Assembly (NCBI RefSeq): GCF_003148495.1
Contig: NZ_QGGH01000006.1
Location: 124,001-188,000, forward strand
DNA: 64,000 bases
Direction of reading: 5' to 3'
Origin: Mesorhizobium loti
GTDB taxonomy: Bacteria > Pseudomonadota > Alphaproteobacteria > Rhizobiales > Rhizobiaceae
Shown here piece by piece: positions 33,665-41,647 of this stretch. The translations under genes were made by a program, and so were the position numbers. The number at the start of each line of letters is the position of its first letter. Position 1 is the first letter of the stretch. Under the pieces are notes generated by a model. The model did not search any database. It saw nothing but the letters and a program-made list of their open reading frames with translations, and had not been told where the DNA came from.

Positions 33665-35446
33665 CTACACCAGTTCCCTGCCCTTGGCGTCGATTGCGTT
33701 GGCCACCGCCTCGTCGGTCGCCTCGTCGGGCAACAGCATCTCGTTGTGCGCCTTGCCCGACGGGATCATCGGGAAGCAATTGGCGAGCGTCGCCACGCGG
33801 CAATCGAACAGCACCGGCTTCTTCACCGAGATCATCTCCTTGATCGCGTCGTCCAGTTCGTCCGGCTTCTCGCAGCGAATGCCGTGGCCGCCATAGGCCT
33901 CGGCCAGCTTGACGAAGTCCGGCATCGCTTCAGTGTAGGAATGCGACAGCCGGTTGCCGTGCAGCAGCTGCTGCCACTGCCGCACCATGCCCATATACTG
34001 GTTGTTCAAGATGAAGATCTTGATCGGCGCATTGTGCTGAACGGCAGCGCTCATCTCCTGCATCGTCATCTGCACTGAAGCGTCGCCGGCAATGTCGATG
34101 ACCAGCGCGTCGGGATGCGCGATCTGCACGCCGAGCGCCGCCGGCAGGCCATAGCCCATCGTGCCCAGCCCGCCCGACGTCATCCAGCGGTTCGGCTTCT
34201 CGAAATGATAGTGCTGCGCCGCCCACATCTGGTGCTGGCCGACCTCGGTGGTGATGTAGGTGTCCATATCCTTGGTCAGCGCGTAGAGCCGCTCGATGGC
34301 GTATTGCGGCATGATCACGTCGTTGTTCATCTTGTAGGCGAGCGAGTCGCGCGCGCGCCATTTGGCGATCTGCTCCCACCAGGGGTAGAGCGCCTTCTTG
34401 TCGGCCTTGGCGCTCGCCCGCCACAGCCGCACCATATCCTCCAGCACCCGGCCGACATCGCCGATGATCGGCACCTCGGTGTGGACATTCTTGTTGATCG
34501 ACGACGGATCGATGTCGATGTGGATCTTCTTCGAGTTCGGCGAGAAGGCGGTCAGCCGCCCGGTGATACGGTCGTCGAAACGCGCGCCGATGCAGATCAT
34601 CACGTCGCAGTCATGCATGGCCATGTTGGCTTCATAGGTGCCGTGCATGCCGAGCATGCCCATCCAGTTCTTGCCCGATGCCGGATAGGCACCGAGGCCC
34701 ATCAGCGTCGAGGTGATCGGGAAACCGGTGAGATCGACCAGTTCGCGCAGCAGATGGCTCGCTTCCGGGCCGGAATTGATGACACCGCCGCCGCTATAGA
34801 TGATCGGCTTCCGGGCGCCCGCCATCAGCTCGACCGCCGCCTTGATCTTGTCCAGGTCACCCTGGACCTTGGGCTGGTAGCTGGTGCGCGGCGCGATCTG
34901 CGGCGGGACGTAGAATCCCTTGGCGAACTGCACGTCCTTCGGGATGTCGACGACGACCGGACCGGGGCGGCCGGTGGTCGCGACATGGAAAGCCTCGTGG
35001 ATGGTCGCGGCGAGTTCGTTGACGTCCTTCACCAGCCAGTTGTGCTTGGTGCAGGGACGCGTGATGCCGACCGTATCGCATTCCTGAAAAGCGTCCGAGC
35101 CGATCAGCGAGGTCGGCACCTGCCCGGTCAGGCAGACCAGCGGGATCGAATCCATCAGCGCGTCCTGCAGCGGCGTCACCGCATTGGTGGCGCCGGGGCC
35201 CGAGGTCACCAGCATCACGCCGGCCTTGCCGGTCGAGCGCGCATAGCCTTCCGCCGCATGGCCCGCGCCCTGCTCGTGGCGCACCAGGATGTGCTCGACC
35301 TCGTCCTGCTGAAAGATCTCGTCATAGATCGGAAGGACAGCGCCGCCCGGATAGCCGAAGACATGTTTGACGCCATTGTCCTTCAGCGCCTGCACCACCA
35401 TTTCGGCGCCCGTCATTTCGCGCCGCTCGTTCTGTCCGTTGCTCAT
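33665..35446 (-). CDS. ilvI: Acetolactate synthase catalytic (large) subunit
   Basis: This 593-residue ThDP-dependent enzyme condenses pyruvate with pyruvate or 2-oxobutyrate, the first common step to Val/Leu/Ile. It opens with MTGAEMVVQALKDNGVKHVF and shows the FGYPGGAVLPIYD region and catalytic Glu in LVRHEQGAGHAAEGYAR. The ThDP motif is IAGDASVQMTMQEM...NNQYMGMV. The start at 35446 follows an attenuator leader (35566-35616) and terminator. It is paired with ilvN downstream. Confidence 0.96.
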   Translation of the reverse strand: MSNGQNERREMTGAEMVVQALKDNGVKHVFGYPGGAVLPIYDEIFQQDEVEHILVRHEQGAGHAAEGYARSTGKAGVMLVTSGPGATNAVTPLQDALMDSIPLVCLTGQVPTSLIGSDAFQECDTVGITRPCTKHNWLVKDVNELAATIHEAFHVATTGRPGPVVVDIPKDVQFAKGFYVPPQIAPRTSYQPKVQGDLDKIKAAVELMAGARKPIIYSGGGVINSGPEASHLLRELVDLTGFPITSTLMGLGAYPASGKNWMGMLGMHGTYEANMAMHDCDVMICIGARFDDRITGRLTAFSPNSKKIHIDIDPSSINKNVHTEVPIIGDVGRVLEDMVRLWRASAKADKKALYPWWEQIAKWRARDSLAYKMNNDVIMPQYAIERLYALTKDMDTYITTEVGQHQMWAAQHYHFEKPNRWMTSGGLGTMGYGLPAALGVQIAHPDALVIDIAGDASVQMTMQEMSAAVQHNAPIKIFILNNQYMGMVRQWQQLLHGNRLSHSYTEAMPDFVKLAEAYGGHGIRCEKPDELDDAIKEMISVKKPVLFDCRVATLANCFPMIPSGKAHNEMLLPDEATDEAVANAIDAKGRELV

Positions 35447-35508
35447 CGGTCTGGTCCCGTACTGTCGCCATTTGGGCGTTGCTGGTCGTTTAGTCGTGTT
35501 TCGGGCAA

Positions 35509-35532
35509 TAAAAAAGGCCCCCGAGGGAGCCT
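35509..35532 (-). terminator. Attenuator terminator of ilvI-ilvN
   Basis: On the minus strand GGCTCCC and GGGGGCC form a GC-rich stem with a very short loop, followed by TTTTTTATT. It lies between the leader peptide and ilvI. An upstream GGCGG-tgtaa-CCGCC stem at the leader stop codon can serve as the pause/protector hairpin. Confidence 0.85.
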
Positions 35533-35565
35533 GTGTCTTGCGCATGGGGGGTTTTCGCCCGGCGG

Positions 35566-35616
35566 TTACACCGCCTTGCCCACGCGCTTTCCTACGAGAA
35601 TGAGTGCCGTTTTCAT
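35566..35616 (-). CDS. ilv attenuator leader peptide
   Basis: This 16-residue ORF encodes MKTALILVGKRVGKAV. Six residues are branched-chain (Leu5, Ile6, Leu7, Val8, Val12, Val16), with a contiguous L-I-L-V run as the expected stalling site. The promoter at 35626-35654 places transcription start only a few nt before its ATG. Ribosome stalling when charged Leu/Ile/Val tRNAs are low should prevent the downstream terminator from forming and raise ilvI-ilvN expression. Too short for routine gene calling. Confidence 0.85.
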   Translation of the reverse strand: MKTALILVGKRVGKAV

Positions 35617-35625
35617 GGTGGCGGA

Positions 35626-35654
35626 CACTAAGGGCGGGAAAGGCGGCCTGTCAA
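35626..35654 (-). promoter_or_regulatory. Promoter of the ilv leader and ilvI-ilvN
   Basis: On the minus strand a consensus -35 TTGACA (35649-35654) is followed after exactly 17 bp by TTAGTG (35626-35631). The predicted start lies within about 5 nt of the leader ATG at 35616. Confidence 0.7.
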
Positions 35655-35951
35655 CGGGAAAAATCGCGCCGGCGATGAAGACACTTCATGGCTCGGCAAA
35701 TGGCCATCACGATCGCGCGACGGACGCCGCATCCTTCCCGACATCATGGATGTCGGAGCATCACTTCCATCGTCACCGCAAGGGCGCCCCCGAACCGGGT
35801 CCGGAATCGTGCTCTTAAGATAAGCCTTTGAAACCGCTTGAAACTATGGTGGGGCGTGACGAGGGCCGTCATCTCTGCCGATACTTGGCTTTCCGGCCGG
35901 CAAGTCCGGCGGAACCACCATGACGATCTGGATTTCACGGGAGGAAACCTG
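35655..35951. other. Non-coding gap between divergent ilv operon and flavin monooxygenase
   Basis: With the ilv leader promoter this gap spans 335 bp (35617-35951). I see no gene in it. It holds a 19-bp perfect palindrome at 35738-35756 (CCGACATC-ATG-GATGTCGG) and a strong ribosome site GAGGAAA (35941-35947) for the monooxygenase. In-frame extension of that gene upstream is possible but looks non-coding. Confidence 0.5.
35738..35756. promoter_or_regulatory. 19-bp perfect palindrome, possible operator
   Basis: CCGACATC-ATG-GATGTCGG, with 8-bp arms and a 3-nt centre, sits in the divergent region about 195 bp before the monooxygenase start. The binding protein is unknown, as no regulator gene is adjacent. 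Confidence 0.4.
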
Positions 35952-37754
35952 ATGCTCGACAAGGCCCCTAGCAAGAAACTGTCCGACCTGCTCGACCAAT
36001 TCGGCGCCGCCTTGGCCGCCAATGATATCGAGAAAGCGGTCGATTGCTTTCAGGAGGATTGCTACTGGCGCGACCTCGTCACCTTCACCTGGAACATCAA
36101 GACCATGGAAGGCCGCGACCAGGTCCGCGACATGCTGAAAAGTCAGTTGTCGAAAACGAGGCCGTCACACTTTGCCATCACCAAGGGCGAGGACGCGACC
36201 GAGAGCGGCGGGTTGATCGAGGGCTGGATCAGCTTCGAGACGGAGGTGGCGCGCGGCTTCGGTCATATCAGGCTGAAGGACGGCAAGATCTGGACGCTGC
36301 TGACCACCATGACCGAGTTGAAAGGTCACGAAGAGCCGGCGGGCTTCGCGCGGCCGATGGGCGCCAAACATGGTTCTGGCAAGAACCGTCCGACATGGAA
36401 GGAAGAACGCGAGAAGGAAGCCGCCGAGCTCGGCTTCAAGACACAGCCCTATACGGTCATCATCGGCGGCGGCCAGGGCGGCATCGCGCTTGGCGCGCGG
36501 CTGCGGCAGCTTGGCGTCCCGACCATCATCATCGAGAAGAACGAGCGGGCTGGCGACAGCTGGCGCAAACGCTACAAGTCGCTCTGCCTGCATGACCCGG
36601 TCTGGTACGACCATCTGCCCTATATCGACTTCCCGAAGAACTGGCCGGTCTTCTCGCCCAAGGACAAGATCGGCGACTGGCTGGAAATGTACACCAAGGT
36701 GATGGAGCTGAACTACTGGTCCTCGACCGAGGCCAAGAGCGCTTCCTATGACGACGAGAAGAAGGAATGGACTGTCGTCGTCCACCGCGACGGCAAGGAC
36801 ATCACCCTGAAGCCGAAGCAGCTGGTGCTGGCCACCGGACAGTCCGGCAAGGCCAATCTGCCGAAGTTCAAGGGCATGGAGAGTTTCAAGGGCGACCAGC
36901 ATCACTCCTCGAAGCACCCCGGCCCCGACGCCTATGCCGGCAAAAAGGCCGTCGTCATCGGTTCCAACAATTCCGCCCACGACATCGCAGCCGCACTTTG
37001 GGAAGCCGGTGCAGACGTCACCATGGTGCAGCGCTCGAGTACCCACATCTCCAGATCCGACACGTTGATGGAAATCGGCCTGGGTTCGCTCTATTCGGAG
37101 CAGGCGCTGCAGAATGGCATCACCACGGCCAAGGCCGACCTGATCTTTGCTTCGCTGCCCTACAAGATCCTGCACGAGTTCCAGATTCCGGCCTATGCCG
37201 AGATGAAGAAGCGCGACGCGGCATTCTACAAGGGACTGGAAAAGGCCGGTTTCATGCTCGACTGGGGCGACGACGAGTCCGGCCTGTTCATGAAGTACCT
37301 CAGGCGCGGCTCTGGCTATTACATCGATGTCGGCGCCTCGCAACTGGTCATCGATGGTTCGATCAAGCTGAAGAGCGGCGTCGACGTCAAAGAGATCAAG
37401 GAGCATTCGGTCCTGCTCTCCGATGGATCGGAACTGCCTGCGGACCTCATCGTCTACGCCACCGGCTACGGCTCGATGAATGGCTGGGCCGCCGATCTGA
37501 TATCGCGCGAAACCGCCGACAAGGTTGGCAAATGCTGGGGCCTCGGCTCGAACACCACCAAGGATCCCGGCCCTTGGGAAGGCGAGTTGCGCAACATGTG
37601 GAAGCCGACGCAACAGGAAGCGCTGTGGTTCCACGGCGGCAATTTGCACCAGTCACGCCACTATTCGCAATTCCTGTCGCTGCAATTGAAGGCACGGCAC
37701 GAAGGCATCGCGACGCCGGTCTACGGGCTACAGCAGGTCCATCACAAGGGATAG
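35952..37754 (+). CDS. NTF2-like domain fused to FAD/NAD(P)-dependent monooxygenase
   Basis: This 600-residue two-part protein has an N-terminal SnoaL/NTF2-like domain (about 1-140: LLDQFGAALAANDIEKAVDCF, then CYWRDLVTFTWNIKTMEG). It is joined to a flavin monooxygenase with FAD motif VIIGGGQGGIALGARL, WRKRYKSLCLHDPVWY, and a second nucleotide motif VVIGSNNSAHDIAAAL. The motif LIVYATGYGSM completes the FMO/trimethylamine-monooxygenase-like pattern. GAGGAAA lies 5 nt before the ATG. The substrate is unknown. The downstream phosphonate-choline gene cluster hints at a quaternary amine or related compound, but it is on the other strand. Confidence 0.85.
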   Translation: MLDKAPSKKLSDLLDQFGAALAANDIEKAVDCFQEDCYWRDLVTFTWNIKTMEGRDQVRDMLKSQLSKTRPSHFAITKGEDATESGGLIEGWISFETEVARGFGHIRLKDGKIWTLLTTMTELKGHEEPAGFARPMGAKHGSGKNRPTWKEEREKEAAELGFKTQPYTVIIGGGQGGIALGARLRQLGVPTIIIEKNERAGDSWRKRYKSLCLHDPVWYDHLPYIDFPKNWPVFSPKDKIGDWLEMYTKVMELNYWSSTEAKSASYDDEKKEWTVVVHRDGKDITLKPKQLVLATGQSGKANLPKFKGMESFKGDQHHSSKHPGPDAYAGKKAVVIGSNNSAHDIAAALWEAGADVTMVQRSSTHISRSDTLMEIGLGSLYSEQALQNGITTAKADLIFASLPYKILHEFQIPAYAEMKKRDAAFYKGLEKAGFMLDWGDDESGLFMKYLRRGSGYYIDVGASQLVIDGSIKLKSGVDVKEIKEHSVLLSDGSELPADLIVYATGYGSMNGWAADLISRETADKVGKCWGLGSNTTKDPGPWEGELRNMWKPTQQEALWFHGGNLHQSRHYSQFLSLQLKARHEGIATPVYGLQQVHHKG

Positions 37755-37815
37755 TCGGGCCGACAAGGCGCCGGCCGAGGTGCGGCCAACACCGCACCTC
37801 CAGCCTGTATTGCCG

Positions 37816-37995
37816 TCAGTTGCCGATCTGCACGGCCTCAGCCGGTTCGGCCGCCCTGGCGGCTTCGAGACAGTCCGGTTCTCCACGAGCGGTGCTCAGC
37901 GACACTTCAGGAGCGCCTGCGCCGCGCCCGCGCTCCCGGCAGCTGTCAGGCCTATGTGGTTTCATCGCACCTTGCCCGTCGAAGCAGAAGCACAT
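37816..37995 (-). CDS. 59-residue Cys-containing protein at the end of the tmp-like operon
   Basis: The ATG at 37995 has a near-ideal ribosome site (GGAGGAG, 7 nt upstream) and encodes 59 residues starting MCFCFDGQGAMKPH and ending in an acidic/Ala-rich tail (EPAEAVQIGN). Cysteines are at 2, 4, 19 and 42. It begins 30 nt after the HD-oxygenase stop on the same strand, so it is probably cotranscribed. No family is recognised. N-terminal CxC could bind metal; coding status needs proof because the region is GC-rich. Confidence 0.5.
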   Translation of the reverse strand: MCFCFDGQGAMKPHRPDSCRERGRGAGAPEVSLSTARGEPDCLEAARAAEPAEAVQIGN

Positions 37996-38025
37996 GGGCT
38001 GTCTCCTCCCCAGTGACGGTCGCTG

Positions 38026-38610
38026 TCAGCCGCGATCGCGAAAATCGCTGACAACCCGCTGCAGCAGCGGCACGTAATCGCGAAACGTCCGCGTCTTCAT
38101 ATTGGCGATCTTGCCGCTCTCATCCCAGATGCGGACCCGGACCGCTTCCTCGTGGAACGGGTTCTTGCGGAACTCGGCCACCTCCTCGGCGCTCATCGGT
38201 CCGCCTTGCAGCGACAGCGTATGCACCGAGGCCTGCGAAAGCTTGCCGAAATAGGTCGGGTCGGTGGCGCAGAGATAGCGCTTGGCCGCCACATGCAGCC
38301 TGACGCATTCGACGATGACAGGCGGAAAGAACGGCGCCAGCACCTCGCCGCCAGCCTCGTCATGATGCTTGTCTTCGATATCCTCTGGCGAATAGGTGCC
38401 GAACTCGCTGGTGTAGTGGCCGATGTCGTGCAGCAGGGCCGCCGCGACCAGTTCGTCGGGCGCGCCGTCCTGCTCGGCGAACCAGGCGCCCTGCAGCATG
38501 TGCTCCGACATGGTGACGGGTTCGCCGAGATAGGATTCCGCGCCCCGGCGCTCAAAGATGTCGGCGATGAACTCGACGATGGTGTCCGCGTTCAGGTCCT
38601 GGCCGCTCAT
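38026..38610 (-). CDS. HD-domain mixed-valent di-iron oxygenase (PhnZ/TmpB-like)
   Basis: This 194-residue HD-family protein has metal ligands spread as in PhnZ: SEHMLQGAWFAE, ALLHDIGHY (the HD pair), EDKHHDEAGGEVLAPF and VRLHVAAKRYL. PhnZ and TmpB cleave the C-P bond of 1-hydroxyphosphonates with O2. Its ATG overlaps the stop of the 2OG-oxygenase gene by 4 nt, reproducing the PhnY-PhnZ / TmpA-TmpB two-step pair. Which phosphonate is used cannot be fixed from sequence. Confidence 0.85.
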   Translation of the reverse strand: MSGQDLNADTIVEFIADIFERRGAESYLGEPVTMSEHMLQGAWFAEQDGAPDELVAAALLHDIGHYTSEFGTYSPEDIEDKHHDEAGGEVLAPFFPPVIVECVRLHVAAKRYLCATDPTYFGKLSQASVHTLSLQGGPMSAEEVAEFRKNPFHEEAVRVRIWDESGKIANMKTRTFRDYVPLLQRVVSDFRDRG

Positions 38611-39758
38611 TCCGCCGCCTCCTTGAACCCGTGCTCGATCGCCGCGAGCGTCGACAGCAGACCGTCCTTGTCGGCATAGCAACCCTGCAGCCAGCGTTTG
38701 CCGGTGCCGGAAAATGCCTTGCGCGCATGCATGACGCGCGTGTTGTCGACGATGAACGCCTGCCCCGCTTCGAGCTTGAAGGTCACCTCGAAGGATGGAT
38801 CCTCGATCAGTTCTGCGAACCGGCGATAGGCGGCGTAGTAAGCCTCCATGTCGGCGAACGGCACATCGACCGTCGGCGCCAGCGAACGGTTGTTGAAGCG
38901 GATGCAGATCAGCTCGCCATCGGGCCCGAGCTCGATCATCGGCCGCTTTGCCTGCAACCGAACGCCGGAAGAGCCGGCATATTCGAAGCGCGCCGGGCAT
39001 GAACTCAACAGCCGGAAGCCTTCGGGGTTCTCAGCCTGCAGCGCGGCCGCAACGGCAAACCCGTCAACGACACTGGACTCGCCACCCTCAACCGTATTTT
39101 CGATACAGGACAGGATCTGCAGTGTCGGCACAGGGTCGCGATAAGGATTGTCGGTGTGCGCCTGGAGGCCGAGATTTGTGTAGGCGAGATTGTTCGGATT
39201 GACCTCGGCGCGCACTTCGAACCAGCGCCCGTAATTGGTCTCCCTGATATAGCCGAACAGATCGGACACTTTGCAAAGCGCTCCGGATTCGATGGGCAGA
39301 TCGTCCATCACCGCGAAGCCATAGGCTTTCACCGCCGACAGCCACTGCCGCAGGACTTCACGGTCGCGGCTGGCGGCAGGGTAGCCGGCGCGCGGCACCG
39401 AATTCTGCATGGTGGCCTTGGTCCATCGGGCGGTGCCCTCGCCTGTCCAGCCGGGCCGGCGGGCCTCGCCGCGATCATAGGTGTTGGCGCTCAGCCATGC
39501 CGCTGGGAAACTCACCGTTTTCTGCTCGGGCACGAAGCTGATCTCCAGGGCATCGCCCTTGATCGACGCCGCGCTGATCCTGGTGTCGGCGGGAATGTCG
39601 AGGATGGTGATGAGCCGTTGCCCATTGCCGGCGCTGCGCGTCTTGTCGTCGAGCGCATTGTCGCGCAGCCACATGGCGTGGAAGCGCGTGCGCGACCCGT
39701 CCTTCCAGCCAAGGTCGATTGTTCTGCCTTCGTCGCCGATCCGCGCGTGGGTGAGCAT
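38607..39758 (-). CDS. Fe(II)/2-oxoglutarate oxygenase (TmpA, gamma-butyrobetaine hydroxylase-like)
   Basis: This 383-residue protein of the gamma-butyrobetaine dioxygenase family has an N-terminal DUF971-like domain (DLGWKDGSRTRFHAMWLRDN). The TauD-like domain follows, with HxD in LQAHTDNPYRDPVPTLQIL and distal His in IVDNTRVMHARKAF. This subgroup includes TmpA, which hydroxylates 2-(trimethylamino)ethylphosphonate before C-P cleavage by TmpB. The coupled PhnZ-like gene and divergent LysR make a phosphonate-choline analogue the best guess. Confidence 0.82.
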   Translation of the reverse strand: MLTHARIGDEGRTIDLGWKDGSRTRFHAMWLRDNALDDKTRSAGNGQRLITILDIPADTRISAASIKGDALEISFVPEQKTVSFPAAWLSANTYDRGEARRPGWTGEGTARWTKATMQNSVPRAGYPAASRDREVLRQWLSAVKAYGFAVMDDLPIESGALCKVSDLFGYIRETNYGRWFEVRAEVNPNNLAYTNLGLQAHTDNPYRDPVPTLQILSCIENTVEGGESSVVDGFAVAAALQAENPEGFRLLSSCPARFEYAGSSGVRLQAKRPMIELGPDGELICIRFNNRSLAPTVDVPFADMEAYYAAYRRFAELIEDPSFEVTFKLEAGQAFIVDNTRVMHARKAFSGTGKRWLQGCYADKDGLLSTLAAIEHGFKEAAE

Positions 39759-39835
39759 GGAGATCCGTTCCTGTCCATTGCGTCCCCGCAGCCCGATCCG
39801 CAGGGTTTCGATTGCATGTTGGCCGCGCGACAGGC

Positions 39836-39849
39836 ATAATTCAAATTAT
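39836..39849. promoter_or_regulatory. LysR-site-like palindrome between tmpA-like and lysR genes
   Basis: ATAATT-CA-AATTAT is a perfect AT-rich 14-bp palindrome in the 121-bp divergent gap, a typical position for a LysR-type regulator site. Confidence 0.5.
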
Positions 39850-39879
39850 CATTTTTTGGCCAATGACCATAGTACACTA

Positions 39880-40758
39880 ATGGCTCGAACAAACTCACCC
39901 CTGCCTCCCCTCGACTGGCTGCGCAGTTTCGAGGCCGCGGCGCGGCTGTCGAATTTCACCGCGGCGGCAGCCGAGCTTGGCCTTACTCAGGCGGCCGTCA
40001 GCCAGCACATCCGGTTTCTCGAGGAGCGGCTGAAGACGCGCCTGTTTTCGCGGCTGGCGCGCGGCGTCGCGCTGTCACCAGAGGGTGCAGCCTACCTGCC
40101 CCATATCCAGTCGGCCTTCGCCACCATCGGCAACAGCACCGCGGAATTGTTCGAGCCGCGCGCCGTCCAGACCGTTTCGATCCGCGCGCCGATCTCCTTT
40201 GCCTTGTTGATGCTCGCCCCGGCGCTGCCCGATCTGGCGAAGGCGCTGCCGCGCATCCAGCTCGACCTGGTGACGATCCATCGCCCTGCTGACTACGACT
40301 TGCCGGGCTCCGTGCTCGACATCCGCTTCGGCAACGGATCCTTTCCCGGCCGCGAAGCCGACAGGCTGACCACCGAGCGGCTCGTGCCGGTGGCGGCGCC
40401 GGGCCTGGCCGCTGACGCAGACTGGACCTCCCTGCCGCTGCTTCTGGTTGCCGGCGCACGCGAGATGTGGGCGGAATGGTTCGCCGCCGCCGGGATGGCT
40501 GGCCACCCCAGGCGATCGCACCGCTTCGACAGTTTCGTCGCCGCCATGGAAGCGGCCAGCGCTGGCGCCGGAGTGTTGCTGGGCTCGCGGCCACTGGTTG
40601 ATGCGGCGCTCGACAGCAAGACGCTGGTCAGGCTTTCCGACTTCGAACTCTCCAGCACATCGGGGCATTTTCTGACCAAGGCGTCGACTGCCCGCCTGAC
40701 CGGTGCCGAGCAGGATTTTCGCAACTGGCTGCTGTCGCGCCTCTCCGCGTCGGCATGA
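39880..40758 (+). CDS. LysR-type regulator of the tmp-like operon
   Basis: This 292-residue LTTR of the GcvA-like group has an N-terminal wHTH (FEAAARLSNFTAAAAELGLTQ, VSQHIRFLEERLKTRLFSR) and a periplasmic-binding-protein-like effector domain. The ATG at 39880 is the first after the divergent gap. Divergence from the tmpA-like gene implies control of that operon, with the phosphonate or an intermediate as effector (inferred). Confidence 0.9.
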   Translation: MARTNSPLPPLDWLRSFEAAARLSNFTAAAAELGLTQAAVSQHIRFLEERLKTRLFSRLARGVALSPEGAAYLPHIQSAFATIGNSTAELFEPRAVQTVSIRAPISFALLMLAPALPDLAKALPRIQLDLVTIHRPADYDLPGSVLDIRFGNGSFPGREADRLTTERLVPVAAPGLAADADWTSLPLLLVAGAREMWAEWFAAAGMAGHPRRSHRFDSFVAAMEAASAGAGVLLGSRPLVDAALDSKTLVRLSDFELSSTSGHFLTKASTARLTGAEQDFRNWLLSRLSASA

Positions 40759-40762
40759 CTGG

Positions 40763-41290
40763 CTACGAGATTGGCCCGATCCGCTTCCAGTAGATCAGCG
40801 TGCCGGTCAACCCGCCATGCGGCTTCAGGGCATAGTCCGGTATCTCGCCGGCCAGCGTGAAGCCCAACCGCTCATAGAGGCCTGAAGCGCCCTCCTCAGT
40901 CGCCGTGTCCAGAACCAGCAGCGTGCGTCCCTTCTCGATGGCGAGGCTCTCAGCGGCCCGCATCAGGCGCGTTCCCACACCCCGGCCCCGGCAACCGACT
41001 GATGTCATCAGCTTGGCGATCTCGGCCCGGTGCGGCTGGTTGGGCGGGCAGTCGAGCAGCAAGGTCACGGTGCCGACCAGGACCTCGCCGTCCCAAGCGC
41101 CAAGCACCGTCCTTTCCCCTCTCGCCGCGGCTGCCAGCGATTTCTCCCAGAACGCCCTTGCTGCCTGCGGCGCCAGCGGATGCATGAAGCTCACCGATCC
41201 GCCGGCCGCCACCGTCGCGACCAGCAATTCGGCCAGCATGTCCTGCATCCCAGCAGCCGGGGTCAGGGTTCCGATCTCGATCGAGTTCAT
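40763..41290 (-). CDS. GNAT-family N-acetyltransferase
   Basis: This 175-residue GNAT protein has the acetyl-CoA pyrophosphate loop VGCRGRGVGTRLM and the terminal strand-helix ASGLYERLGFTLAGEIPDYAL. The start at 41290 (MNSIEIGTL) is chosen over a longer frame. It converges on the lysR gene with a 4-nt gap. The acceptor is unknown; close relatives include tabtoxin-resistance-type and other small-molecule acetyltransferases. Confidence 0.88.
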   Translation of the reverse strand: MNSIEIGTLTPAAGMQDMLAELLVATVAAGGSVSFMHPLAPQAARAFWEKSLAAAARGERTVLGAWDGEVLVGTVTLLLDCPPNQPHRAEIAKLMTSVGCRGRGVGTRLMRAAESLAIEKGRTLLVLDTATEEGASGLYERLGFTLAGEIPDYALKPHGGLTGTLIYWKRIGPIS

Positions 41291-41334
41291 GTGCAGGATG
41301 TCCTGTGATTGCGATAGATGCGAGCACATTGCCG

Positions 41335-41643
41335 TCAGTCCAGATGACGCACGCGGCGTCGCTTTCGCGCCGCCTTGATGGCGCTGATGCGTTCGGTGTC
41401 TTCTTCCCTGAGATGCCGCCCGCGCTCCAGAATCTCGAGCGTGTACTCCTCATAGGTCAGGCCAAGCCGCTCGGCTCTGTCCATGCGCAGCAGCATGACC
41501 TCGCGGCTCGGAGCCTTCCACGCCTTGGCATGGGCGGCCTGCCAGGCAAGGAATATGTAGGGATCGCCCTTGCCCCATGGCGGCCCCTTGTACTCATCGA
41601 GAGGCGGCCCCCCATTGTGGGAGCGCTTTGGTCTTCTCGCCAT
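41335..41643 (-). CDS. Conserved hypothetical basic protein
   Basis: This 102-residue protein starts MARRPKRSHNGGPPLDEYKG, continues with Trp/Lys-rich WQAAHAKAWKAPSREVMLLR, then a helical charged C-terminus. The start at 41643 overlaps no gene and lies 4 nt after the XRE gene stop, so the two form an operon. I recognise it as the kind of short GGPPL-containing protein common in rhizobia but know no function. Confidence 0.75.
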   Translation of the reverse strand: MARRPKRSHNGGPPLDEYKGPPWGKGDPYIFLAWQAAHAKAWKAPSREVMLLRMDRAERLGLTYEEYTLEILERGRHLREEDTERISAIKAARKRRRVRHLD

Positions 41644-41647
41644 GATG

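Noticed and set aside
36165..37649. 494-codon minus-strand frame opposite the flavin monooxygenase
   Set aside because: Antisense shadow; the + strand has both nucleotide-binding motifs and a strong ribosome site.
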